Below are positions 16,971-25,445 of a stretch of 64,000 bases of DNA, piece after piece. The position numbers were made by a program, and so were the translations under genes. A model generated the notes under the pieces. That model saw nothing but the letters and a program-made list of their open reading frames with translations, was not told where the DNA came from and searched no databases. The stretch's first letter is position 1. Each line of letters opens with the position of its first letter. Source of the stretch: Acidobacteriota bacterium (GTDB taxonomy: Bacteria; Acidobacteriota; Holophagae; Holophagales; Holophagaceae). Where the stretch lies: assembly GCA_016195985.1 (NCBI GenBank), contig JACPYP010000030.1:1-64000 (forward strand), given 5' to 3'.

Positions 16971-19102
16971 ACACCTCCTTCAACGGCCGCCACGGTGTGG
17001 ACCGGAGGGGCCTCCCATTCCAAACCCGCCTCGCCACCCGCCCCGGCGAAGACGCCCAGCGGCACCTCCATGAACACGGGCCTCTGGGTCAGGGCGGTCA
17101 CATCCGCCGGCGCCACACCCTCTTCGCGGAAGATCCGCGCGATGAGATTGGGGCAGGTCTTCCCGCCGCAGGCGCCCATGCCGCACCGGGTGGCGGCCTT
17201 CAAGTGGTTCATGTCCCGCGCCCCGCCCCGGATCAGGGCACGCAGTTCGCCCGCCGTCACCCGTTCGCAGCGGCAGACGATTTCGTCGTCCCGCACGGCC
17301 TGCTCGCCTCCGGGCAGGGCCTCGGTCACCCATCCCTCCTGGACGCGGATGCCCGCGATGCGCTTGGCAATATCGAAGGGTGCCTGCACCTTCACCAGGC
17401 AGGCCTGATTGGCGAACTTGGGCTGGCGCACCTGCAGCACGGGCACATTGCCCAGCACCTTGCCTTCCAGATCCAGCACCGTCACCACGTCCCCGGGGTT
17501 CAGCGAGGCCTTGGAGAACTCGTGGGGGATGGAGACCGTGGCCGCCTCCTGGTGCTTGCGGAAATCCACCAGGGTGATGGCCAGGCCCGGGCAGACGGCC
17601 ACGCACTGTTCGCAGGCGATGCAATCCTCGTCCGTGTCGTAGACGGGACGCCCCATGAGCCCCTCGCCCTCGATGTGGATGGCCTCCTTGGGACAGACGC
17701 TGGTGCAGGGGTTGCAGGGGATCTCCTGCTCGCAGTGAAAGACAGGGAAGACACCCGCCATCTCGTCGGGGATGTCCCGCGCCGTGGTGGCGCCGGGCCG
17801 CGACTTCAACACCTCGGCGGTGCGATGCCATTCGGGCGGCACCTCGCCCACGTCCCGGCCCAGGGCCTTGGCCATTTCCAGTCCCCGGATCTTGCCCGTG
17901 AACATGGCCGCGCTGGCTTCGGCGATTTCTTCTGCGTCGCCCGCCGCGAAGACCGGCAGGCCGAAGGCCTTGGCTTTGGTGAGGAATTCGTTCACGGGAT
18001 CCAGGCCCACGGCCACCAGCACCGTGTCGCAGGCGAAGGTCTTCTCGGTGCCCGGGATGGGCTTCCAGGCCTCATCCAGCTGCGCGATGGTGACCCGCTC
18101 CACCTGGTCCTTGCCGTCGGCGCTGAGGACCGTGTGGCGCGTGTGGATGGGCACGCCCATGCGCACCAGCTTGTCCTTGTGCACCTTGTAGCCGCCGCAT
18201 TCGGGCAGGGCCTCGCAGAGGCCCACCACCTGGATGCCGGCCTGCAGCGCGTGATAGCCGGCGATGAGGCCCACGTTGCCCCCGCCGATGATGAAGATCC
18301 GCTCGCTGGAGCGCACCTTGTCGCGGTTCACCAGCGTCTGGAAGGCCCCGGCCCCGTAGACGCCGGGAAGGGTGTTCCCCTTGAAGACCAGCGTCTTTTC
18401 GCGGGCCCCCGTGGCCACCAGCAGCAGGTCCGGCTGCACCAGCACGTACCGGCCTCCGCGCACCACGCCCACCTTGCGGTCCGAGAACACCGCCACGGCC
18501 GTGCTTTCGGTCCAGAGGCGCACGCTGGGCTGGAGGCGGGCCTCCTCCTCCAGCCGCTTGCCGATGTCCAGGCCCCGGGTGCCCGCATGGCAATCCTCCA
18601 CACTGCCGAAGAATTTGTGGGTCTGGAGCACCAGCTTCCCGCCCAGGGTCTGCTTGTCGTCGACGAGGATCACGCCCACGCCCGCCTTGCCCAGTTCCAC
18701 CGCCGCGCTCAGGCCCGCGGGCCCGCCGCCCAGGATCAGCACCTCCACGGGCAGGGTCTCGATGTCATGGGTGGCCCCTTCCTCTCCGGCCTCCGGCAGG
18801 ACCGCCTTGCCCTCCAGGGGTTCCACCTTCATGCCCGGCCGCACCGGCACCATGCAGGATTTCACGGAGAGCCCGTCGGCCACCACGGAGCATTGGGCGC
18901 ACTGGCCGTTGGCGCAAAAGATCCCCTGGGGAGATCCATCCTTGTGGTGATGGCCGAAGGTCCGGACACCATGCGCGAACAGCGCCGAGGCGATCACCTC
19001 GCCCTCCCGGGCCAGCAGAGGCCTTCCCTTCCAGGTGAAAGGCACCGTGCCCGCGCCTGGGGCGGGCAGGATGGGGTGCTCCTGGATTCGAAAATCGGTC
19101 AT
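16967..19102 (-). CDS. Fused ferredoxin/NADH-oxidoreductase/Fe-S subunit of the amine dehydrogenase
   Basis: This 711-residue protein joins modules that are separate subunits in related complexes. The N-terminal 2Fe-2S ferredoxin-like domain (about 1-100) has cysteines in CANGQCAQC. A FAD/NAD(P) disulfide-oxidoreductase-type domain (about 117-440) has two dinucleotide motifs, LILGGGPAGLSAAVELG and IFIIGGGNVGLIAGYHA. A 4Fe-4S region has CEQEIPCNPCTSVCP and CIACEQCVAVCP. A C-terminal BFD-like [2Fe-2S] domain reads CRCERVT and CGMGACGGKTC. This matches the alpha, gamma and delta subunits of PDH1-type dehydrogenases fused together. The ATG at 19102 is favoured over upstream ATGs because the upstream part lies in a palindrome. 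The complex probably feeds electrons to a ferredoxin- or NAD-linked acceptor. Confidence 0.87.
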   Translation of the reverse strand: MTDFRIQEHPILPAPGAGTVPFTWKGRPLLAREGEVIASALFAHGVRTFGHHHKDGSPQGIFCANGQCAQCSVVADGLSVKSCMVPVRPGMKVEPLEGKAVLPEAGEEGATHDIETLPVEVLILGGGPAGLSAAVELGKAGVGVILVDDKQTLGGKLVLQTHKFFGSVEDCHAGTRGLDIGKRLEEEARLQPSVRLWTESTAVAVFSDRKVGVVRGGRYVLVQPDLLLVATGAREKTLVFKGNTLPGVYGAGAFQTLVNRDKVRSSERIFIIGGGNVGLIAGYHALQAGIQVVGLCEALPECGGYKVHKDKLVRMGVPIHTRHTVLSADGKDQVERVTIAQLDEAWKPIPGTEKTFACDTVLVAVGLDPVNEFLTKAKAFGLPVFAAGDAEEIAEASAAMFTGKIRGLEMAKALGRDVGEVPPEWHRTAEVLKSRPGATTARDIPDEMAGVFPVFHCEQEIPCNPCTSVCPKEAIHIEGEGLMGRPVYDTDEDCIACEQCVAVCPGLAITLVDFRKHQEAATVSIPHEFSKASLNPGDVVTVLDLEGKVLGNVPVLQVRQPKFANQACLVKVQAPFDIAKRIAGIRVQEGWVTEALPGGEQAVRDDEIVCRCERVTAGELRALIRGGARDMNHLKAATRCGMGACGGKTCPNLIARIFREEGVAPADVTALTQRPVFMEVPLGVFAGAGGEAGLEWEAPPVHTVAAVEGGV

Positions 19103-19118
19103 GGGTGCTCCCAACATC

Positions 19119-19142
19119 AATGATGACCCATAGATCATCATT
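19119..19142. promoter_or_regulatory. Perfect 8-bp inverted repeat before the amine dehydrogenase operon
   Basis: AATGATGA (19119-19126) and TCATCATT (19135-19142) form a perfect inverted repeat with an 8-base spacer. It lies 17-40 bases upstream of the start chosen at 19102. Its size, AT-rich arms and position suit an operator for a dimeric repressor, for example one sensing the substrate. No regulator gene is adjacent. Confidence 0.6.
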
Positions 19143-19250
19143 AATAATTGTGACGGAACACCCCGCCCCCGGAAGGCCGCAGAGCCTGATTGCGGCCAAG
19201 GTGTGTGCTACATCACAAACACCTTGAGCAACTCAACCCTTTCGCCGCCA

Positions 19251-19703
19251 CTATTTGAGGCGCGGCCGGAGGTTCTCCGCGACGGCCGCCTGGATCAGCC
19301 CCTTGAAGGCCGATTCATCCGGCATGTTGCCTTCGCGGATGTCGATGGCCCGCCGCGTGCCGCCTTCCAGGCTGGCGTTGAAGAGGCCCTTGGGATCCTT
19401 CAGCGACGCGCCCCGGGCGAAGGTCAGCTTGACCACCTGCTTGTAGGCCTCCCCGGTGCAGACGATGCCCCCCGAGGACCAGGTGGGAACGCCCAACGGA
19501 TTGGTGGGCTTGACCCACTTGCAGTCCTCTTCGATGGCGGGGACCGCCTCATGGATGAGCCGGCGGATTTCCGCCAGGGTTTGGGCCCGCCACCCGCCGA
19601 GGGCGAGGAGCTTCTCGTCGACGCGGGCGGAGCCGTCAGACGCCTGGCCTTCGTTCCGGGGCTGGGCTGGCTTCGGAACATTGCTTTTCGATTTGACAGG
19701 CAT
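19251..19703 (-). CDS. DUF1801-type protein
   Basis: This 150-residue protein's core (about 45-140) resembles the DUF1801/YdhG-like fold. It has an opening helix LAEIRRLIHEAVPAIEEDCKW, then a KPTNPLGVPTWSSGG turn, then VKLTFARGASLKDP. The N-terminal 40 residues are charged and low-complexity. I chose the ATG at 19703, which has GGAGG about 10 bases upstream; the frame extends 10 codons further. Family members are small soluble proteins of unclear role, some linked to metal or stress responses. It follows the promoter region of the dehydrogenase operon but is transcribed on its own. Confidence 0.7.
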   Translation of the reverse strand: MPVKSKSNVPKPAQPRNEGQASDGSARVDEKLLALGGWRAQTLAEIRRLIHEAVPAIEEDCKWVKPTNPLGVPTWSSGGIVCTGEAYKQVVKLTFARGASLKDPKGLFNASLEGGTRRAIDIREGNMPDESAFKGLIQAAVAENLRPRLK

Positions 19704-19778
19704 GGCTCGCCCTCCAATGTTTTGTGGCGGCAATGGGAAACGGATGGCCAGGCGAGCTGGGGTTTGACGGCCGCCGGA

Positions 19779-20156
19779 TCAGCGGAACATCAGGCCCAAA
19801 ACTCCCGACAGGGAAACAAGGGCGAAAAGGGAGGTCGAGGGGAACCGGAAGGGATGGATCTTCCCCTTGAAGGCCACGGCCGCGCTCAGGATCGACAGAG
19901 CCGCCGTGAGCGGAGACAGGAACACCGCCAACTCGAGCCGGTCGGGATGTCCGGCGGCGTAGGCATAGCCGAAGCCCATGGTGAAGGTGAAGAGGGTGAT
20001 GACGTGCCAGCAGTAGTCGTTCAGCCATTTCGAGGCCCGGGGCAGATGGCTGTCCGCGAGGAGGGGAACCGCGACGCGGGGCCCTCCGACGAAGGTGTGG
20101 ATGCAGAAGGTCAGGCCGCTCATTCCGGCGGAGACCCAGAAGAAGACGCTGCTCAT
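19779..20156 (-). CDS. Small four-helix membrane protein
   Basis: This 125-residue protein has four hydrophobic segments, at about 3-22, 50-68, 77-97 and 106-124. I do not recognise a named family, although the layout is like small membrane proteins annotated only as hypothetical. The ATG at 20156 has TGGAGGTC about 9 bases upstream, and the longer open frame before it is polar and poor. It lies between the DUF1801 gene and an AHSA1 gene on the same strand, with gaps of about 75-80 bases. Confidence 0.65.
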   Translation of the reverse strand: MSSVFFWVSAGMSGLTFCIHTFVGGPRVAVPLLADSHLPRASKWLNDYCWHVITLFTFTMGFGYAYAAGHPDRLELAVFLSPLTAALSILSAAVAFKGKIHPFRFPSTSLFALVSLSGVLGLMFR

Positions 20157-20235
20157 GCCTGTGACCTCCAGAAATCCAGCACGAAGGCTGGAAACGCCTG
20201 AGGAATGGAGAGACTGCCCGGGGCGGCTCGGCGGA

Positions 20236-20682
20236 TCATCCGGGAATGTCCGCCTCCACAAGCTGGGCGAGAAGGGCAAGGGATTCCTGCCATCCCAGGC
20301 AGCAGGCCTCCGTCGGAATCACCTCGGGAATGCCCTCCTGGACGATCTCCACGTCGGCGCCGCAGGACACGGGCCGGATGGAGATGGTGGTCTGCATCTC
20401 GCCCGGAAGGTTGGGATCGTCGAAGGTGTCCGTATGCCTGATGCGCTGCCCCGGGACGAGCTCAAGAAAGGTCCCGCCGAAACTGTGGCTGCTGCCCGTC
20501 GAGAAGTTGGTGAACGACATTTTGTAGGTGCCGCCCACCTTGGCTTCCAGGTGGTGCACCCGTCCCGTGAAGCCGTGGGGCGGCAGCCATTTCACCATGG
20601 CATCCGCATCGGTGAAGGCCCGGTACACCCGCTCGGGCGTCGCGCGGAGCACACGGTGGAACTTGACAGTCCCGGTTGCCAT
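20236..20682 (-). CDS. SRPBCC / AHSA1-family protein
   Basis: This 148-residue protein has the START/Bet v1-like pattern of the AHSA1 group. It opens VKFHRVLRATPERVYRAFTD, then MVKWLPPHGFTG, then a strand region ending near HTDTFDDPNLPGEM, and finishes with a long C-terminal helix (GWQESLALLAQLVEA). These proteins hold a hydrophobic pocket, and many bacterial members are linked to ArsR regulators, but none is present here. The ATG has AGGAGGCCCCGT directly upstream. The role is unknown. Confidence 0.83.
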   Translation of the reverse strand: MATGTVKFHRVLRATPERVYRAFTDADAMVKWLPPHGFTGRVHHLEAKVGGTYKMSFTNFSTGSSHSFGGTFLELVPGQRIRHTDTFDDPNLPGEMQTTISIRPVSCGADVEIVQEGIPEVIPTEACCLGWQESLALLAQLVEADIPG

Positions 20683-20749
20683 ACGGGGCCTCCTGTTGTC
20701 GCGGTGCGTTGATTGTAGTGACATTTTAAGCAGCGCGCCTATTCAGGAT

Positions 20750-21820
20750 TCAGGATTTCGAAGACCCCCCGGCCAGGGCATTCACCAGTTCCTGCGACCA
20801 CAGGGCCAAAGGCTTGTCTCCCTTCTTGTTCTGCTCCAGGGCCGCGCGGTTGTAGGTGGGCAGCAGCTTCCGGGGATCGCTCATGCATTCCACCAGGACC
20901 GCGCGTCCGAACTGCCGCTCGATGCAGACCGCCATCTGATAACCCACGGTGTACCAAGGGCCCTGGATGCCGAAGAAGGTGAAGGCCTTTTCTGAAATCT
21001 CTTCCTTCGTCTTCCGCTTTTGATGGACGACCTCCAGGAGGAAGGCCTCCACGGATTTCAGGTCCGCATTGAAATGCGCCATGTCCCGGTCCCACCGGGC
21101 CCGGTCCGCGGCGGGGCTCACCGAGTGGGGATGGACATCCACCCCGCCCGCGGCGGCCAGCATGGCGAAGCCCTCTCCGAAGGCCCCCACCCATTCCGCG
21201 GCGGCCTTCGCCGGCGGCGCCAGGTCCTTCAGCAGCGCATCACTCGCTTCCCCGAGGCTGGCGAAGCCGATGTGGTGCATTTCGTGGGCCACGGTGTTCT
21301 CGATCTTGGAGGCCGGCAAGGCTGGATCCAGGTACAGGAAAATGGCTGGGTCCGATTCCATGTCGAACACGAAGCTGTTGGTCTTCGGCTTGATCATGGG
21401 GAAGACCTTGGTCCGGATCCGGGCCTGGGCGGGCAGGTAGGGGAGGATCCTCCGCGCGGCGGCCTTCAGATCCGCGCCTTTCCAGCTCTCGAGGGTGGTG
21501 CGCAAAGATGCGGCCTTCTCCGCGAGGCCGGGCGACAGCACGAAGGCCTTGAACTCGTCCCGGGTGAAGGGCCTGTGCATGGACGCTTCTCGCTTCTCCA
21601 GGCGAAGGTAGGGTTCCGTGGAAAAGAGCTTCTGCCAATCTGCGTCTGAGGGCGCCGTGCCGGAAGCGCGGGCATCGAGGATGCCCAGGACGGCCTCCGC
21701 CTCGGAGGCATCGAAGCTCAGCTGGATGGCCCCGTCCGGCAGGGGGCCCTGGGCGGAAAGATGGCTGCCGGCTCCCGTCAGCAGCGCCGTTGTGAGAATG
21801 ACCTGCCAGCGGATGGGCAT
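20750..21820 (-). CDS. Predicted secreted zinc metallopeptidase (DUF5700-type)
   Basis: This 356-residue protein has a signal peptide (about 1-23). A zinc-binding motif, VAHEMHHIGFASLGE, gives the H-E-x-x-H pair at about 180-184. A second conserved stretch, EGFAMLAAAGG, about 35 residues later, probably carries the third ligand Glu, as in gluzincin enzymes. The overall plan matches the DUF5700 putative peptidase family as I recall it. It should act in the periplasm or outside the cell; the substrate is unknown. The gene stands alone, in the same direction as the AHSA1 gene. Confidence 0.72.
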   Translation of the reverse strand: MPIRWQVILTTALLTGAGSHLSAQGPLPDGAIQLSFDASEAEAVLGILDARASGTAPSDADWQKLFSTEPYLRLEKREASMHRPFTRDEFKAFVLSPGLAEKAASLRTTLESWKGADLKAAARRILPYLPAQARIRTKVFPMIKPKTNSFVFDMESDPAIFLYLDPALPASKIENTVAHEMHHIGFASLGEASDALLKDLAPPAKAAAEWVGAFGEGFAMLAAAGGVDVHPHSVSPAADRARWDRDMAHFNADLKSVEAFLLEVVHQKRKTKEEISEKAFTFFGIQGPWYTVGYQMAVCIERQFGRAVLVECMSDPRKLLPTYNRAALEQNKKGDKPLALWSQELVNALAGGSSKS

Positions 21821-21972
21821 GCCGAACCTCCAGCCTTGCGCTTAAAGGATCCGCCACTCGGCTTGGCTGGGGCAAGGCGGAACGCTCTCGCATTTGTGCA
21901 TGCACAGGTCCCTTTTGCGCCAGAGGGCATTTCCAGGACAATGAAGCCGTGCATCACCCCCCGGGAGGAGCC

Positions 21973-22545
21973 ATGCCAAAAACCCCCTTCACCGCAGAAT
22001 GGGTCCAGGCCGGGGCGGACATCTTCCAGTGGGGACGCAAGGCCGCCTACTGGAAGGGGAAGAAGGGCTGGTGGGCCTCCCGCCAGGGCACCGAAGGCAT
22101 CAAGGGTCCCTTCCGCACGCCTGGGGCCGCCCAGAAATGGGCCGAAGAGCCCTTCCGCGACCTGCATCAGGCCGCCCGGCAGAAGGCCCGCGACGCGGCC
22201 CAGCAGGCCCAGGAACAGCGGAAGGCCCGGCGCGCCGCCCAGCAGGCCCGCGAAACGGAGCGGACCCGGGCCCAGGAGGCCAAGGCATTGGCCGTCTGGA
22301 ACGGGCTGCCCGCCGAAGCGCGGAAGGTGCAGCCCGGCCAAGTGTGGGCCATGAAGGATCCCCGCTTCGAGCAGCATCAGGTTCTCGTGGTCGAAGTGAA
22401 GAAAACCATCGCCGTGGTGCTGGCGAGGGAATCCAGAACCACGCCCTGGAAAGGCCTCGCGGGCGAACCGCGCACCCTGGCCCACCTGCCCCGCCTTTAC
22501 CGGCTGGTGGGCGAAGCCAAGGTCCCCGCCCTCCCGAAGGACTAA
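21973..22545 (+). CDS. Hypothetical protein with Ala/Arg/Gln-rich coiled coil
   Basis: This 190-residue protein starts at the ATG with GAGGAGCC just before it. A small basic N-terminal region (WGRKAAYWKGKKGWWASR) leads to a long helix of Ala, Arg, Gln and Glu (about 60-105) typical of a coiled coil. A compact C-terminal domain contains VQPGQVWAMKDPRFEQHQV. I do not recognise a family. Its stop codon overlaps the stop of the convergent TMEM175-like gene (shared bases CTAA). Confidence 0.62.
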   Translation: MPKTPFTAEWVQAGADIFQWGRKAAYWKGKKGWWASRQGTEGIKGPFRTPGAAQKWAEEPFRDLHQAARQKARDAAQQAQEQRKARRAAQQARETERTRAQEAKALAVWNGLPAEARKVQPGQVWAMKDPRFEQHQVLVVEVKKTIAVVLARESRTTPWKGLAGEPRTLAHLPRLYRLVGEAKVPALPKD

Positions 22546-23246
22546 CTGTCCGCGGGCGCTGCCTCCGCGGCCCGCAGGCGGCGGCGCGTGAGCACGCCGT
22601 TCAGGGTCTGCGCCGGGGCCAGCAGGGCGTAGCACCAGCCCGCGAACTGGCCCGTGTCCGAGGTGAAGCGGGCCAGGAAGATCGAAAGCAGGGCCACCCC
22701 GCCGTTGATCAGGAAGCGGCGCAGGCTTTCCCGCAGCTGCACCCGCTGGAGGGGCGACAGCCGCAGCTCTTCCCGCTTGCGCCAGGCGTGGAGGTGCATG
22801 AGGAAGAACACGGCGTTGACCGTGAGGAATCCGATGCCGTAGACGACCATCAGCGTCTTGATTTCCGCGGCGGTCTTCACCCCCTCGATGGGGTGCTTCA
22901 GCAGCATGCCGTTCACCAGCAAGTTGAACAGGAATTTCATGGGATAGACGTAGAGCAGCACCACGAAGAGCAGCGCCATGTTCAGCACCAGGGTGGTGAG
23001 GTCCGTCAGCGGATAGCGTTTGAAGAAGGTGTGGTGGTCGAACCAGATGAGCACCAGGAACACGAAGCAGATGCCGAAGGCCAGGAACCCCCAGAGGGTG
23101 TGGAAGAGTTCCTGGGCCGATTTCGGCACCTCCAGCGAGACCACCAGCAGCGTGACTGCGAAAGCGAACACCGCGTCGCTGAACCCTTCCACCCGGTGCA
23201 GCGCGAAGCCGTGGCGGCGGCCCGCATGGTCGTTCGGTTCGGACAT
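22542..23246 (-). CDS. TMEM175-like (DUF1211) potassium channel family protein
   Basis: This 234-residue protein has about six hydrophobic segments. The bacterial TMEM175 hallmark R-x-x-x-F-S-D-x-V-F-A is present early as RVEGFSDAVFAFAVTLLV (about 18-35), where helix 1 lines the pore in characterised homologues. The following WFDHHTFF motif is also typical. Bacterial members form tetrameric potassium-conducting channels. No regulatory domain is fused. The ATG has a GGAG-type site about 10 bases upstream. Confidence 0.85.
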   Translation of the reverse strand: MSEPNDHAGRRHGFALHRVEGFSDAVFAFAVTLLVVSLEVPKSAQELFHTLWGFLAFGICFVFLVLIWFDHHTFFKRYPLTDLTTLVLNMALLFVVLLYVYPMKFLFNLLVNGMLLKHPIEGVKTAAEIKTLMVVYGIGFLTVNAVFFLMHLHAWRKREELRLSPLQRVQLRESLRRFLINGGVALLSIFLARFTSDTGQFAGWCYALLAPAQTLNGVLTRRRLRAAEAAPADS

Positions 23247-23306
23247 GGAGACCCCTGGAATGATGGGGAAGTCTATCCGAAACGTTTCAATGCCGGAGTC
23301 TCCGGC

Positions 23307-23690
23307 TCACTCGTTCTCCTGCACGTACACCCGCAGGCGGTGCTCATCGGGATCCAGGGCCACGAAGGTGTAGCCGAAATCCATGGCCGTCGGGGCCTGG
23401 AGGATCCGCAGCCCCTCCTGCCGCCAGGCCGCGTGGGCCGCCTCGACGGCTTCCCGGCTGTCCAGGGCGAACACCAGTTCGGCGCCGCCGCCCAGGGCCT
23501 GGGCCGCATTCGTCGCCGCGGGCTCCACCGTATGCTTGGACCAGAGTCCCAGCTTGAGGCCCGAGGGCAGTACGAACAGGGCGAAGGTGGGCGAGGATTC
23601 GACCGGGGCACGTCCCAACAGCTTCGCGTAGAATCCGGCGCTGCGCTGGGGCTGGTCGACGTAGAGGATGAAGAACATGGGATCCGGCAT
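23307..23690 (-). CDS. VOC-family (glyoxalase/bleomycin-resistance-like) protein
   Basis: This 127-residue protein has the two-repeat beta-alpha-beta-beta-beta pattern of vicinal-oxygen-chelate proteins: FFILYVDQPQRSAGFYAKLL, an ELVFALDSREAVEAAHAAW middle, and FVALDPDEHRLRVYV at the end. The final Asp/Glu/His residues could bind metal. The actual reaction is not predictable. Only 36 bases separate its start from the upstream WYL regulator's stop, so the two may share a transcript and the regulator may control it. The start has AGGAGGTTCCC upstream. Confidence 0.82.
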   Translation of the reverse strand: MPDPMFFILYVDQPQRSAGFYAKLLGRAPVESSPTFALFVLPSGLKLGLWSKHTVEPAATNAAQALGGGAELVFALDSREAVEAAHAAWRQEGLRILQAPTAMDFGYTFVALDPDEHRLRVYVQENE

Positions 23691-23726
23691 GGGAACCTCC
23701 TGGTCCCAGCCTAGGAACCCCCGCTG

Positions 23727-24437
23727 TCAGTTTCCGTCAGCAGTGACCGCCCGCGAGGCGATGCCCTCCGCTTTCCGCCAGGCCTGCAGCAGGGCGCGGC
23801 GGTTGCCGGGATACCGCTCCTCGCGGACGGCCAGGCTCTGGATGCGGTCCGTGCGGAAGTGCCTGAAGCCCTCCCTCAGCTCGCACCAGGCCACCACCAC
23901 CCGGCTGCGCTCGAAGAAGCCCAGGGCGAAAGGCCAGATGATGCGGACGGAAGCCTCGCCCTTGAGATCCCGGTAGGTGATGGCCAGTTTGCGCTCGCCG
24001 CGGATGGCCCGGCGGATCTGCGCCAGCTCCGCGTCCCCGCAGGAGGGCAGATTCCCCGGACCGATGAGGAGGGAGGACGATTCCAACTCCCGGCGCAGCT
24101 CCGCCGGAATCACGGCCGCGATCTTGGCGGTCGCGCCGCGGGCCGCCTCCGCCAGCTGAGCGTCGGCCCTTTCCGCCACCCACCGCGATCCCAGCACCAG
24201 CGCCTCGATCTCTTCCTCAGTGAACATGAGGGGCGGCAGGAGGAAACCCGGCCGCAGGAGGTAGCCCAGGCCCGGCTCGCCTTCGATGCGCGCGCCCTGG
24301 GCCTGGAGGGAGGCGATGTCCCGGTAGAGGGTGCGCAGGCTGATGCCGAGGCCCTCCGCCAGGGCGCGCCCGCTCACCGGGGCCTGGTGGCGCCGGAGAA
24401 CCTGCATCAACTGGAGCAGCCGTTCGGCCCGGGACAT
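23727..24437 (-). CDS. YafY-type transcriptional regulator (HTH-11 plus WYL domain)
   Basis: This 236-residue protein begins with a winged helix-turn-helix (about 1-60), with SGRALAEGLGISLRTLYRDI as the DNA-binding segment. A linker leads to a WYL-like ligand-sensing domain (about 135-225), with AITYRDLKGEASVRIIWPFA and the VVAWCELREGFRHFR signature. WYL regulators sense nucleic-acid-related or other ligands, and many control defence or DNA damage genes. Here the neighbours are a VOC enzyme and an aldo-keto reductase, so a detoxification role is plausible. The start at 24437 was chosen because the HTH begins there. Confidence 0.87.
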   Translation of the reverse strand: MSRAERLLQLMQVLRRHQAPVSGRALAEGLGISLRTLYRDIASLQAQGARIEGEPGLGYLLRPGFLLPPLMFTEEEIEALVLGSRWVAERADAQLAEAARGATAKIAAVIPAELRRELESSSLLIGPGNLPSCGDAELAQIRRAIRGERKLAITYRDLKGEASVRIIWPFALGFFERSRVVVAWCELREGFRHFRTDRIQSLAVREERYPGNRRALLQAWRKAEGIASRAVTADGN

Positions 24438-24489
24438 GGGATCTCGGAAAGGGAGCCCCCATGATCCCAGGAACGGCCCATCCCTGGAC

Positions 24490-25374
24490 TTATTCCCCCG
24501 GCGAACCCATGGCATTCAGCCGGCCCAGGGCTTCCGGCGGAAGCGCCAGACGGGCCGCGGCCAGGTTTTCCCGGAGGTGCGCCGGGGACGAGGTGCCCGG
24601 GATCAGAAGGATGTTCGGAGCGCGGTGCAGCAGCCAGGCCAAGGCCACCTGCATGGGCGAAGCGCCCAGGTCCGCGGCAACCTTCGAGAGGGTTGAGGAT
24701 TGGAGGGGGCTGAACCCGCCCAGGGGGAAGAACGGAACATAGGCGATGCCTTCCGTCCCGAGCCTGGCGATCAGGAGATCGTCCTCGCGGTGCGCCAGAT
24801 TGTAGTGGTTCTGCACGCACACCACTGGCGCGATGGCGCGGGCCTCTTCGACCTGCGCGGCCGTGGCGTTGCTCAGGCCCAGGTGGCGGATCAGCCCCTG
24901 CTTCCGCAGGCCGGCCAGTGTCCCGAAGGTCTCCGCGACCGGGCCATCGGAGGGCCCGTGCCCCGTGCCCCACAGGCGCAGGTTGACCACGTCCAGCGCC
25001 TCGAGCCCGAGGTTGCGCAGGTTGTCATGCACCGCCTGGCGCAGCTCCCGTGCGCTCTGGGCCGGTAGCCAGGAGCCGCCCTTGCCGCGCCGGCCGCCGA
25101 CCTTGGTGACGAGGGTGAGGCCTTCCGGATAGGGATGGAGCGCTTCGCGGATGATTTCGTTGGTGACGTGGGGTCCGTAGTAGTCGCTGGTATCGATGTG
25201 GTTCACGCCGGAGGCCACGGCCTCCTTCAGCACCGCGACCGCCGCCGCCCGGTTCCGGGGAGGGCCGAAGGCCTGCGGGCCGGCCAGCTGCATGGCGCCG
25301 TAGCCCATCCGGTCCACCGTCAAGGCCGTGCCGGAAAACGTGAACGTGCGTTGGACGCCTTTCGCCTTCGACAT
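24490..25374 (-). CDS. Aldo/keto reductase
   Basis: This 294-residue TIM-barrel oxidoreductase has the catalytic tetrad in place. These are Asp in HIDTSDYYG with the Tyr nearby (about 60-66), Lys in LTLVTKVGG (about 91) and a stand-in for His in the DVVNLRLWG stretch, where classical AKRs have H. The C-terminal NADPH-binding segment reads ILLIPGTSSPAHLRENL. It should reduce aldehydes or ketones with NADPH. The ATG at 25374 has GGAGGAATCG directly upstream. It is divergent from a TetR gene across a 71-base gap that holds a palindrome, so the TetR protein probably represses it. Confidence 0.9.
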   Translation of the reverse strand: MSKAKGVQRTFTFSGTALTVDRMGYGAMQLAGPQAFGPPRNRAAAVAVLKEAVASGVNHIDTSDYYGPHVTNEIIREALHPYPEGLTLVTKVGGRRGKGGSWLPAQSARELRQAVHDNLRNLGLEALDVVNLRLWGTGHGPSDGPVAETFGTLAGLRKQGLIRHLGLSNATAAQVEEARAIAPVVCVQNHYNLAHREDDLLIARLGTEGIAYVPFFPLGGFSPLQSSTLSKVAADLGASPMQVALAWLLHRAPNILLIPGTSSPAHLRENLAAARLALPPEALGRLNAMGSPGE

Positions 25375-25414
25375 CGATTCCTCCACTGGCCCTGCGAGGG
25401 CCTTCCATGATTAG

Positions 25415-25430
25415 ATGAAGAATCCTTCAT
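25415..25430. promoter_or_regulatory. Palindrome in the divergent AKR/TetR intergenic region
   Basis: ATGAAG (25415-25420) and CTTCAT (25425-25430) are perfect inverted arms around AATC. They lie midway between the two divergent starts. A TetR-family dimer commonly binds such a site and shuts off both promoters, so this is the most likely operator. That is inferred from position and symmetry only. Confidence 0.6.
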
Positions 25431-25445
25431 GTTTGGAATTCGCAT

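Noticed and set aside
15813-19102. Hydrogen cyanide synthase (HcnABC) assignment
   Set aside because: Domains match, but the same parts occur in proline, hydroxyproline, sarcosine and opine dehydrogenases, and the fusion pattern is not that of Hcn.
16997-19123. Plus-strand open frame of 708 codons opposite the fused Fe-S flavoprotein
   Set aside because: The composition is rich in His, Gly and Ala without motifs, and the minus-strand reading has complete FAD and Fe-S motifs.
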